Shown here: in pieces, positions 17,999 to 26,058 of the stretch
How positions within the stretch are numbered: position 1 is the stretch's first letter
Layout: each line of letters begins with the position of its first letter
Source of the DNA: Frankia nepalensis
Lineage (GTDB): Bacteria > Actinomycetota > Actinomycetes > Frankiales > Frankiaceae
DNA length: 48,473 nucleotides
Direction of reading: 5' to 3'
NCBI RefSeq assembly: GCF_016786325.1
Contig: NZ_JADWYU010000136.1
Span: forward strand, 52,562-101,034
Program-made: the position numbers and the translations under genes
The notes under the pieces: model-generated
The model's input: only the letters and a program-made list of their open reading frames with translations
Told to the model about the DNA's origin: nothing
Database searches by the model: none

Positions 17999-20772
17999 GC
18001 GCCCCACGGGCTCAGGCGCCGGCGTTGTCGGCGGAGGCGCTGGTGTTCGGGTTTGTCGCCGCGTTCGGGGCGTTGGCGGTCGCGGTCTGGTGGGGCGCGC
18101 AGCTGGCCAGCCTGCTGTTCGGAGCGCATCGCTGGCTGCCGGTCGGTCCGCGCGACGCGTTCCTCGCGGTGCCGCAGCTTGCCGCCCACCCCGCCCGGCC
18201 GGCCGACGCCTGGCCGGCAGTCGCCGCCCACCTGCCGGGCGCGGCCGGCTACTGGGCCGCCTCGGTGGTGCCGATCGCCGTCGCGGTGTTCGCGGTCGCG
18301 GTCCTGCTCGCCCTCACCAGCCGCCGTGTCGGTGTCGAGCGGCGCCGCCGAATGGGTCTGGACCCCGAAGCCCGGTTCGCCGGGCTCGCCGACCTGGCCC
18401 CGCTGCTGGTCACCGGCCCTACCCCGGGCCGGCTGCTGCTCGGCACGGTGAGGACCGCCGGCCGGGTCCGCCTGGTCGCGACCGAGGACGCCGCGAAGCC
18501 GTTGGACGCCGCTGTGCCGCGCCGGCTGCACCGGGCCGCGGCGCGGCGCCGCTCCGACCGGGGCGCGGTGCTCGCGCTCGGCCCGACCCGCTGCGGCAAG
18601 ACCGCGGCGCTCGCCGTCCCCGCGATCCTCGAATGGGACGGGCCGTTGATCGCGGTGTCGGTGAAGACCGACCTGCTCGGCGCGACCGAGGCCCGCCGCC
18701 GGGCGCTGGGCGAGGTGCGGGTGTTCGACCCGGCTGGTGCCACCGGCCAGCCCTCCGCGGGCTGGTCCCCGCTGACCACCTCCCAATCACTGGCGGGGGC
18801 GCGGCGCGCGGCCCGCTCGGTGGCGGCGTCGACGGAGTGGAACAGCGGCGGCTCGGGCGACATGTCGTTCTGGACCTCGGCTGGGGAGGACCTCGTCGGC
18901 CTGCTGTTCTGGCTCGCCGCCCAGACCGGCCTGGGCATGGACAGCGTCATGGGCTGGATCACGACCCAGGACAAGGACACCGTCCTGTCCCTGTCCAGCG
19001 CGTTCGCCGACCACCTCGACCCGACGGTCGCGGTCGAGGGCCGGCAGGTCGACCAGGCCCTGCAGGCCGTGTGGCGTTCCGATGCCCGTCAGCTTTCCTC
19101 TGTCTACCTGGTCGCCCGGCAGATGATCCGTCCCTGGCAGGAACCGACCGTCCAGGACTCCGCGATCCCCACGCCCGGTGCCCCCATCGACCTCGACTGG
19201 CTCCTGGGCACCAGCACCCCCACCAGCGAGACATCCGGTCCCCACACCAGCGACCGCATGCTGCCCCCAGCCACGTGGCCCACCGTCGACGACGATTCGT
19301 GGGCCGGAGGCTTCCCCGGCCAGATCGCAGCCTTCCGCGCCGCCGCCGGCGGCTGGACGCTTCCACCCACGTCGGCATCGCCGGTCCCCGCCGGCGCGGA
19401 CTCCAACGGCGCGAACGGCGCGGAAACCGACGCGCCCGGCGCGGGCCCCACGAACGGCGCGCCGGGTGACGGCGCGAACGGCGCGTGGGCGCCGACCGGC
19501 GCGGCCAACGACGGCGCGTTCAACGCATGGCTCAGCGGCGGCGCGAACGGCGCGAACGTGAACGGCGCGGGCGGGACGCGCCGCTCCGTTCAGGACAGCG
19601 GCACACCAGCGCGCCCGCGGCGCGAAAGGCGCGAGGAACAGCGCGCCGAACAGCCGCCGGCGCGTCCCTGGCGGCGCGCCTGGCTCTCAGCCAGCTGGCC
19701 TCGGCGCGACGCGAAAGGCGCGGAGCTGCCCGCGCCGACGCCGGCGCGGCGGCCGGTGAACAGCCTCTACGTCTGCGCGGACCTTGACGACGCCGAACGC
19801 CTCGCCCCGGTCCTCGGCGGCCTGGTCGACGAGTTGCTGCGCGACGTCTACCAGCACGTCGGCCGTACCGGAAAGCCGCTCGACCCGCCGCTGCTCCTCG
19901 TCATCGACGAAGCCGGGAACTGGCCGATGCGCTCCCTGCCCTCCCGGATCTCGACCTGCGCCGGGATGGGCGTCGTCCTGCTGCTGCTCTACCAGTCGAA
20001 AGCCCAGATCGACGCCGCCTACGGCCCCAAGGCCGACATCGTCGTCTCCAACGCCACCACGAAGGTCTTCTTCTCCGGCCTGTCCGACCGTTCCAGCCTC
20101 GACTACGCCGCCTCCCTGCTCGGCCAGGAACACATCGCCGCCCGCTCCGTCTCCTCCGACTCCAGCCCCGGCGGCGGACGCACCGGCCTGTCCGAGGCCC
20201 CAACCCGCCTGGAGCTCCTGCCCGCCGCGCTGCTACGCCAGGTCGCCCCCGGGGAGGCGCTGCTCATTCACCGCACCCTGCCTCCTATTCACCTGCGCGG
20301 CCGCTACTGGTTTCGCGACCCGCACCTACGCCGTCTTGCCACCGGCGGCGAACCAGCCGGCCCCGCTGGCGCGGGCCGCGCCACCGGCCGGCCGCGCCGC
20401 GCCGGTCGTCCACACGGGAGACGGCGCGAACGGCGCGCCGTCACATACGGCGCAACGCGCCGCGGCGCGGTCACCGGGCGCGCCGACGAGCTAACCGCCT
20501 CGGGACGCGCCGACGGCGCGAACCGTGCCGCCCCTCCCACAGCCCAGCCGCGCCGCGGCGCGCGCCGTGCCACGGCTGGCGCGCCCGACAACGCGCCGTC
20601 CGTGCCGTCGACGCGCCGCGCTGACCCGCCAGGGCGCGCCGGCCGCGCGCCATGGTGGCGCGCCTGGCGCGCGCCGGCAGCAGATCGCGCCACGGCTCCT
20701 GCCACCGGCGGCGTGGCCGCGCGGGCGCGCCGCTGGCCGGCGCGCCGCGCCCCAAAGGGTGACGGCCGATGA
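17995..20772 (+). CDS. VirD4/TraG-like type IV coupling protein
   Basis: The 925-residue protein has two N-terminal membrane segments (about 12-40 and 84-108). Walker A GPTRCGKTAAL lies at about 196-206, followed by PLIAVSVKTDLLGAT and VRVFDPAGATGQPSAGW. Walker B LLLVIDEAGNW lies at about 632-642, with GVVLLLLYQSKAQIDAAYG and STRISTCAG-type motifs of TraG/VirD4 enzymes nearby. It would bring substrate DNA to the secretion channel. Two features are odd. A low-complexity insert (about 462-588) with GANGAN-type repeats splits the ATPase domain. An Arg/Ala-rich tail of about 140 residues follows about 790. Both are encoded by DNA full of GGCGCG. GTG start overlaps the 65-residue ORF, and the stop overlaps paralogue 2 (ATGA). 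Confidence 0.88.
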   Translation: MSAPRAQAPALSAEALVFGFVAAFGALAVAVWWGAQLASLLFGAHRWLPVGPRDAFLAVPQLAAHPARPADAWPAVAAHLPGAAGYWAASVVPIAVAVFAVAVLLALTSRRVGVERRRRMGLDPEARFAGLADLAPLLVTGPTPGRLLLGTVRTAGRVRLVATEDAAKPLDAAVPRRLHRAAARRRSDRGAVLALGPTRCGKTAALAVPAILEWDGPLIAVSVKTDLLGATEARRRALGEVRVFDPAGATGQPSAGWSPLTTSQSLAGARRAARSVAASTEWNSGGSGDMSFWTSAGEDLVGLLFWLAAQTGLGMDSVMGWITTQDKDTVLSLSSAFADHLDPTVAVEGRQVDQALQAVWRSDARQLSSVYLVARQMIRPWQEPTVQDSAIPTPGAPIDLDWLLGTSTPTSETSGPHTSDRMLPPATWPTVDDDSWAGGFPGQIAAFRAAAGGWTLPPTSASPVPAGADSNGANGAETDAPGAGPTNGAPGDGANGAWAPTGAANDGAFNAWLSGGANGANVNGAGGTRRSVQDSGTPARPRRERREEQRAEQPPARPWRRAWLSASWPRRDAKGAELPAPTPARRPVNSLYVCADLDDAERLAPVLGGLVDELLRDVYQHVGRTGKPLDPPLLLVIDEAGNWPMRSLPSRISTCAGMGVVLLLLYQSKAQIDAAYGPKADIVVSNATTKVFFSGLSDRSSLDYAASLLGQEHIAARSVSSDSSPGGGRTGLSEAPTRLELLPAALLRQVAPGEALLIHRTLPPIHLRGRYWFRDPHLRRLATGGEPAGPAGAGRATGRPRRAGRPHGRRRERRAVTYGATRRGAVTGRADELTASGRADGANRAAPPTAQPRRGARRATAGAPDNAPSVPSTRRADPPGRAGRAPWWRAWRAPAADRATAPATGGVAARARRWPARRAPKGDGR

Positions 20773-22580
20773 ACGCCACCAGGCCGGCCGACCCCGCCCC
20801 GAATGGTGGCCTGGTCGGGCCGGGGGAGGACCTGGAGCGGTTCGACACCATGTCGTTCCCGCTGTGTGTGCAGGTCCCGGGCGGCTGGTGGCGGTTCTTC
20901 CCCGTCGAGGGGGGTGCAGCGGAGCGGGAGTACGTCGCCCAACTGGTCGCGTTTCCCGCCGTGCCCAGCTCGGTCGCGCCCACGTTCCTGACCCGCCAGC
21001 CGTCGCTGTGGAAGTTGGAGGAGCAGCTCGGCTGGGCGATCCCGCTCGCCGGCCACACCGTCCTTCGGACAGCGGCTCCCTGGCTCGCACTCGGGCGATA
21101 CGGTGCGCTCCGGCCCGCGGGCACCGGCAGCGCGCTGTTCACCCACCGGGCTGACACGGCACTGCCGGACGAAGCCCTAGCCGCGGGCTGCCGGCCCGCG
21201 CGGGCGCGCCTAGTCCTGCGCGCCGGGCACCCCCCGACCACCTACGGCCGCCTCCTCTACGCCGAAAATGCTGCCCGCCGCTGGGCCTACGGCCCGCTCC
21301 GCGTCGAGATCCTCACCCCCGAACCGGCGGCGGGTACCACCGCCGACGGCGACCACGCGCCGCGGTTGGCCTACCGCGTCTACGACCAGACACGGGTCGT
21401 GTTCGTCGGCGACGACGTGCCGCTGCCCGACGCCGGCGCGGACTCGACCGCGGCGATCCGCGCCGTCGTCACCGCCATCACGGCGGATCGCGGCGGTGTC
21501 CTCACCTCGAACCAGCGGCATTTCCTGGCCGCCGACGGCGTCGGGCTCGCCCACGCGGTCCGCCCGTTCGCCCACCCGTACCCGCCCAGCACCCCGGTCA
21601 CCGTCACCGTCGCCGACCCGGCACGCGGCGGACCTGCCACCGGGCTTGTCCTGGCCAGCGCCACGGGCCCCGACGGCGGGCTGGTCTACCTGTGGCGTCC
21701 CGACGTCGCCGACCTGCCCGGCCATTCCTGGCGTACCCATCCGACCCGCGCCCTGCCGGCCCCCGCCGGCGTGGTCGAGGCGACTCTTGGCACGCCCGAC
21801 GTCCGCACCCACGACCCGGCCGGCGAACCGGTCCTCCTCGCGACCGGCGCGCTGGTCGCCGCGATCGACGACCCCCGCTTCCACGTCGCCACCGTGCTAC
21901 GGACCTTCGCCGGCGACGGCCCCAGCCCGCGCTACGAGATCCAACCCCACGACACCGCCGCCGGCCCGATCGAAGTGAACGCCGGTGAGGTCATCCCGCT
22001 CGCCGGCACGGCCTGGCCCACCAGCCGTGGCCTGCTGCACGCCCGCGACGACGGCGGCCTGCCGCTGCGGCCCTTCGAACTCATCGTCGCCGTGCGCGAC
22101 TACGGCGTGGCGACCGACGGCTGGCCCGGCATCCACTTCGAAGCCGTCGGCGACCTCCCACCAGCCCCCGCCACCCTCGACCCCACCGCACACACCCACG
22201 CCGTCGACGTCACCCCCGGCCCACCGCCGCGCCGGCCCGCCCCGCACCAGCAGGAAGCAGCCGCCACCGGCTTCGACGGCGTCCGCCACCTCTGGCACCC
22301 CGAGCTGGGCCACCTCGCCGTGCCCCACCGGCTCTACGCCCAGGCCCGCGACGCCGACCCCGCCCGCCTCGCCGCGGTGCTCGAGCGCCGTCCCTGGCTG
22401 CCCGCGGGCCCGCACAGCGCCGAACTCGCCGCCGTCCTCGCGGCCCTGCACGCACCCGCCGAACTCGCGGCCCTGACCCCACGGGCCCTCGACGCGGCCA
22501 ACCAAGTGCCCGGACCGGACCTGCCCTTGGCCGGTGGCCCGCCGACCGACGCCGCCGACCCGCCCGGGCCGGGCCTGTGA
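20769..22580 (+). CDS. Unknown-family protein, paralogue 2
   Basis: The 603-residue protein overlaps the coupling-protein stop by 4 nt, so it is part of that operon. Family blocks: LCVQVPGGWWRFFPV (about 32-46); RQPSLWKLEEQLGWAIP (about 76-92); LVLRAGHPPTTYGRLLYAEN (about 148-167); GPLRVEILTPEP; YLWRPDVADLPGHSWRTHP (about 297-315); ATGALVAAIDDPRFHVATVL (about 347-366); RYEIQPHDTAAGPI; GTAWPTSRGLLHARD; and the C-terminal module VRHLWHPELGHLAVPHRLYA with ERRPWLPAGP. No membrane segment. Coupling to a VirD4-like protein is the best functional clue: a conjugation accessory or substrate-related role is inferred, not shown. Confidence 0.8.
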   Translation: MNATRPADPAPNGGLVGPGEDLERFDTMSFPLCVQVPGGWWRFFPVEGGAAEREYVAQLVAFPAVPSSVAPTFLTRQPSLWKLEEQLGWAIPLAGHTVLRTAAPWLALGRYGALRPAGTGSALFTHRADTALPDEALAAGCRPARARLVLRAGHPPTTYGRLLYAENAARRWAYGPLRVEILTPEPAAGTTADGDHAPRLAYRVYDQTRVVFVGDDVPLPDAGADSTAAIRAVVTAITADRGGVLTSNQRHFLAADGVGLAHAVRPFAHPYPPSTPVTVTVADPARGGPATGLVLASATGPDGGLVYLWRPDVADLPGHSWRTHPTRALPAPAGVVEATLGTPDVRTHDPAGEPVLLATGALVAAIDDPRFHVATVLRTFAGDGPSPRYEIQPHDTAAGPIEVNAGEVIPLAGTAWPTSRGLLHARDDGGLPLRPFELIVAVRDYGVATDGWPGIHFEAVGDLPPAPATLDPTAHTHAVDVTPGPPPRRPAPHQQEAAATGFDGVRHLWHPELGHLAVPHRLYAQARDADPARLAAVLERRPWLPAGPHSAELAAVLAALHAPAELAALTPRALDAANQVPGPDLPLAGGPPTDAADPPGPGL

Positions 22581-22642
22581 CCCACCCCGGCCGCCGGCCC
22601 TGGCCGGTCCACGCCCACCGCCGCTCTTCCCAGGAGGACCCG

Positions 22643-24415
22643 ATGACCGTGCCACCCAGCGACGCCCACGGCCCGGCCGGTGACACCGGCCAGCCCGACC
22701 CGTCGCTCGTCGACCACGACGTCTACCCGGTCTGTGTGCAGGCCCCAGCCGGCTGGTGGCGGATCTTCCCGCTCGCCGCCGGCGCGGGCCGCGAGTACGT
22801 CGCCGAACTGGTCACCACGGGGCCGGGCACCCCCACCCGGCCACTGCGCCGGATCCGCCAGTCCTCACTGTGGACGCTGGAGGAACACCTCGGCTGGCCA
22901 CTCCCACGCACCTGCCACACCATCCTGGGCGCCGCGACGCCGGAGTCGGCGAACCGCGCGGTCGCCGGCCGGCCCGACCGTGGCCACCCACGCCACCTCG
23001 CCCGGTCCGGCCACCGCCATCTCGCCCCCACAACCCCACCCCCTCGCGGCCGCGCGGACCGCTACCGGCCGTCGCGGGCGAGCCTGGTCCTGCGCGCCGA
23101 CCACCCACCCGCCACCCTCGGCCGGCTGCTACACGCCGAACCGGCCGAACGAGTCTGGACCCACGGCGAGACCCGCGTCGAGATCCTCACCACCCGGCCA
23201 GCCGCGCCACTGCTCGACGCCGACACCCAGATCACCTACCGGGTCTTCCACCGCGGCGTCCTGCTGTTCGCCGGCAACGACGCACACCTGCCCGCGACCC
23301 GACGACCCGCCCCGTCCCGCGCGGTACGCGTCGTCGTGATCACCATCATGACCGCGGCGGCGCGCCGACCGCTGACAGACCCCCAGCGCGCCTTCCTCAC
23401 CGCCCACGGCCCCGCCCTCACGCACGCCGCCCGGCCCGTCGAGCACCCCTACCCGCCTGGCACCGCCGTCGCCGTCACCGACCCCGAATACGCCTGGTAC
23501 ACCACTGGCACCGTCCTCGCCCACGCCACCGGCCCCGACGGCCACCTGGCCTACCAGTGGCGGCCCGACGTCGCCGACCTGCCCGGCCACCCCTGGCGCG
23601 ACCACCCCGGCTGGGCCGCCCAGTCACCCGCCGACCGCGTCCACGCCACCCTCGACACCCCGGACACCCACAGCGACGCCCCCGCCGCCACGCCGCCCAT
23701 CCTCGCCACCGGCGCCCTGGTCACCGCGATCGACGACCCCCGCTTCACCGTCGCCACCGTCCTGCGCGCCTTCGTCAGCGACAGCGCGCCCCGCTACGAG
23801 ATCCAGCCCCACAACACCGCGGGCCCGCCCCTGGCTGTGCGCGCCGAGGACGTCGCCCCACTGGCCGGCACCGCCTGGCCCACCGTCACCGACCTGCTCC
23901 TCGCCCGCGCCGCCGCCGACCTCGACCTACGCCCCGGCGAAGTCCTCACCGCCCTGCGCGACATGGCCGTGACCAGCGACAGCCCGCACGGCCCGCGCAT
24001 CCACGCCCGCGTCGCCCTGCCCGCCGTCGACCTCGTCCTCGACCCCGACGGCGGCCCGCCGCCCGTCGACGCGCCCCCCGCGCCCCGCACGCCAATCCCG
24101 GTCGCCTCCCTGACCACCGCCGACGGCATCCGCCACGTCCACCACCCCGACCACGGCCACCTCGCCGTCCCCGACGCCCTGTTCACCGCCGCCTACCAGG
24201 CCGACCACACCGCACTCGCCGACATCCTCGCCCGCCGCCCCTGGCTCCCCGCCAACCCCGACTCCTGGATCCTGACCGCCACCCTCGCCGCCCTGCACGC
24301 CCCCGACGACGTCATCACCCTCGCCACCCGCTCCCCCAGCCCGCCCCACCAGCCCGACCCGCCTGGCGACGACCATCCAGCCCACGGACCCTGGCCGTGG
24401 ACACAGCCGTCGTGA
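22643..24415 (+). CDS. Unknown-family protein, paralogue 3
   Basis: ATG 22643 is preferred because it follows AGGAGGACCCG; a GTG at 22577 overlapping the previous stop would add 22 residues. The product has 590 residues. The same block order is visible: VCVQAPAGWWRIFPL, REYVAELV, RQSSLWTLEEHLGWPLP, ASLVLRADHPPATLGRLLHA, YQWRPDVADLPGHPWRDHP, ATGALVTAIDDPRFTVATVL, RYEIQPHNTAGPPL, GTAWPTVTDLLLARAA and IRHVHHPDHGHLAVPDALFT with ARRPWLPANP. The DNA is extremely GC-rich with strong third-position C, like the neighbouring paralogues. Its stop overlaps the next GTG (GTGA). Confidence 0.8.
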   Translation: MTVPPSDAHGPAGDTGQPDPSLVDHDVYPVCVQAPAGWWRIFPLAAGAGREYVAELVTTGPGTPTRPLRRIRQSSLWTLEEHLGWPLPRTCHTILGAATPESANRAVAGRPDRGHPRHLARSGHRHLAPTTPPPRGRADRYRPSRASLVLRADHPPATLGRLLHAEPAERVWTHGETRVEILTTRPAAPLLDADTQITYRVFHRGVLLFAGNDAHLPATRRPAPSRAVRVVVITIMTAAARRPLTDPQRAFLTAHGPALTHAARPVEHPYPPGTAVAVTDPEYAWYTTGTVLAHATGPDGHLAYQWRPDVADLPGHPWRDHPGWAAQSPADRVHATLDTPDTHSDAPAATPPILATGALVTAIDDPRFTVATVLRAFVSDSAPRYEIQPHNTAGPPLAVRAEDVAPLAGTAWPTVTDLLLARAAADLDLRPGEVLTALRDMAVTSDSPHGPRIHARVALPAVDLVLDPDGGPPPVDAPPAPRTPIPVASLTTADGIRHVHHPDHGHLAVPDALFTAAYQADHTALADILARRPWLPANPDSWILTATLAALHAPDDVITLATRSPSPPHQPDPPGDDHPAHGPWPWTQPS

Positions 24416-25563
24416 CCGGCCCGCCACCCCCACCCGGCGGCAGCGGTCCGGCACCGGGCACAGCCGCCGCGCCCGCCCTCTGGCCGCCACCCCCGCCGCC
24501 GGCCGACCCCGGCCTGGTCAGCTGCCGCCTGCAGGCCGGCATCCTGCTCGACGTCCCCGTCACCCCACCACCCAGCGGCTACGTCCGCGTCGCCACCCAC
24601 TGGCCCGAAGCCCGCGCCCCCGCCGGCTGGGCCAACAGCGAATGGCAACCCGGCCCCACCGGCCGCGGCTTCGAAATACCCCCGATCAGCGACCTCGGCG
24701 ACCTCATCTCCATCGACACCTACCTCACCCAGACCATTTCCCCGACCCACACCGGCCCCGGCCGGCGCCGCCCAGCGCCAGCCCAGCAGACCCGCGAGGT
24801 CCACCTCGCCACCTGGTGGGGCTACCTCCACGGCGTCACACCCCACGCCGTCGTCCTGCACGGCCCGTTCCCCCACCTCGCCGCCGCTCACGCCGCCGCC
24901 GGGCTCGCCCGCCTCCGCCAAACCCTCACCCCCGCCCCACGCCACAACCCGCCCACCGGCCCCGAACCCGGCGCGGCGACACCGGTCCTGCCCGCCGGAC
25001 CACCCGTCACCGTCACCGTCACCGACCACGGCCCGCACACCGTCGTCGGCGCCCCCGGCCACGGCTGGCTCGTCGTCCCCACCGACACCTTCCACGCCGC
25101 CCTCGCCCGCAGCCACCACCTCCACCACCTGCTCCGACCACATTTCGGCTACCTGCCCGCCCACACCGCCCCAGCGGTCCTCGCCGCCCTCGCCGCCCGC
25201 CACCTCCCCGACGACCAACTCCCCGACATCCGCCTCCCACCCCCGGCACCCGACCCCGTCCCAGCCCTCGACCAACCCACCGATCCGAACCCGGTCGCCG
25301 ACCCTTCCAGCCCCCACGACCAGCACCAACCCGCCAGTGCCCCGCACCCACCCACCGACCCCACAGCCAAGCCTGGTCCTAGTTCGGCGTCAGCCGACGC
25401 CACCACCGGCTGGACACCCGACCTCTCCGAATACCACCTCGGCAACCCCACCCCACCCACCAGCACCAGCGCGGCAGGCCCGCAAGACGGCCCGCCACCA
25501 CCACCACCGGACCCGCCGATCCCGATCGTCGACGGTCCCGGCCCAGCCCTCGACCCCTGGTAA
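24412..25563 (+). CDS. Unknown protein sharing the paralogues' C-terminal module
   Basis: The start is GTG 24412 within GTGA of the previous stop; the open frame extends far upstream only as a shadow of paralogue 3. The product has 383 residues. After a Pro-rich start, residues about 40-165 form a distinct domain (SCRLQAGILLDVPVTPPPSG, WANSEWQPGPTGRGFEIPPI, EVHLATWWGYLHGVTPHAVV). Residues about 205-265 (TVVGAPGHGWLVVPTDTFHA, LLRPHFGYLPAHTAPAVLAA) follow the HGHLAVP...LF...RPWLPA pattern that ends all four long paralogues. It therefore shares a module but has a different N-terminus. The tail is Pro-rich and ends DPW. Function unknown. Confidence 0.7.
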   Translation: MTGPPPPPGGSGPAPGTAAAPALWPPPPPPADPGLVSCRLQAGILLDVPVTPPPSGYVRVATHWPEARAPAGWANSEWQPGPTGRGFEIPPISDLGDLISIDTYLTQTISPTHTGPGRRRPAPAQQTREVHLATWWGYLHGVTPHAVVLHGPFPHLAAAHAAAGLARLRQTLTPAPRHNPPTGPEPGAATPVLPAGPPVTVTVTDHGPHTVVGAPGHGWLVVPTDTFHAALARSHHLHHLLRPHFGYLPAHTAPAVLAALAARHLPDDQLPDIRLPPPAPDPVPALDQPTDPNPVADPSSPHDQHQPASAPHPPTDPTAKPGPSSASADATTGWTPDLSEYHLGNPTPPTSTSAAGPQDGPPPPPPDPPIPIVDGPGPALDPW

Positions 25564-25785
25564 CAAGGCCTCCCCGCGTGCCCACCCGCGGCTCGATGCC
25601 TCAGAAACCACTGACACCCCAGAGCCCGGCCCAGCGACGCCGTCGCCGCCGCGTCGACCCGGCGAGAACCGGAGAAGCATCTGCCCTCCGCAGCAAGATC
25701 CCCTGTCTGTTTCCCGGCGCGACGCCAGCTCACATCGTCAGCCCGCGTCGGCAGGCATCGACACCTCCCAGCCACAGGAACGGCC

Positions 25786-26028
25786 ATGCGCACACCGCTC
25801 ACCCTCGCCGAGATCGAACAGCTTCCCGCCGCCGTCGACCTGATCACCGCCGCGAGGGCCTTCAACCTCGGCCGCACCCTCGCCTACACCCTCGCCCGCG
25901 AAGGCCGCTTCCCCGTCCCCGTCCACCGCCACGGCCGCACCTACCGCGTCCACACCGTCGACATCCTGCGCGCCCTCCACCCCGACCAACCCGCCACGCC
26001 ACACCACCCGGCACCCGCCACCCGATGA
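25786..26028 (+). CDS. Small HTH DNA-binding protein (excisionase-like)
   Basis: The 80-residue protein has a MerR/excisionase-type winged HTH: VDLITAARAFNLGRTLAYTL (helix-turn-helix, about 17-36), AREGRFPVPVHRHGRTYRVH (wing), and TVDILRAL. The ATG follows AGGAA. It lies 30 bp before paralogue 4 and may regulate it, or may be a recombination directionality factor displaced from an integrase. A second, better-placed excisionase-like gene occurs at 38826. Confidence 0.75.
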   Translation: MRTPLTLAEIEQLPAAVDLITAARAFNLGRTLAYTLAREGRFPVPVHRHGRTYRVHTVDILRALHPDQPATPHHPAPATR

Positions 26029-26058
26029 CCCGCCACCGCCAGAAGGAAACCGGCAACC

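Noticed and set aside
22577-22642. GTG start overlapping the previous stop for paralogue 3
   Set aside because: The ATG at 22643 has an AGGAGGA ribosome-binding site at proper distance and begins nearer the conserved block.
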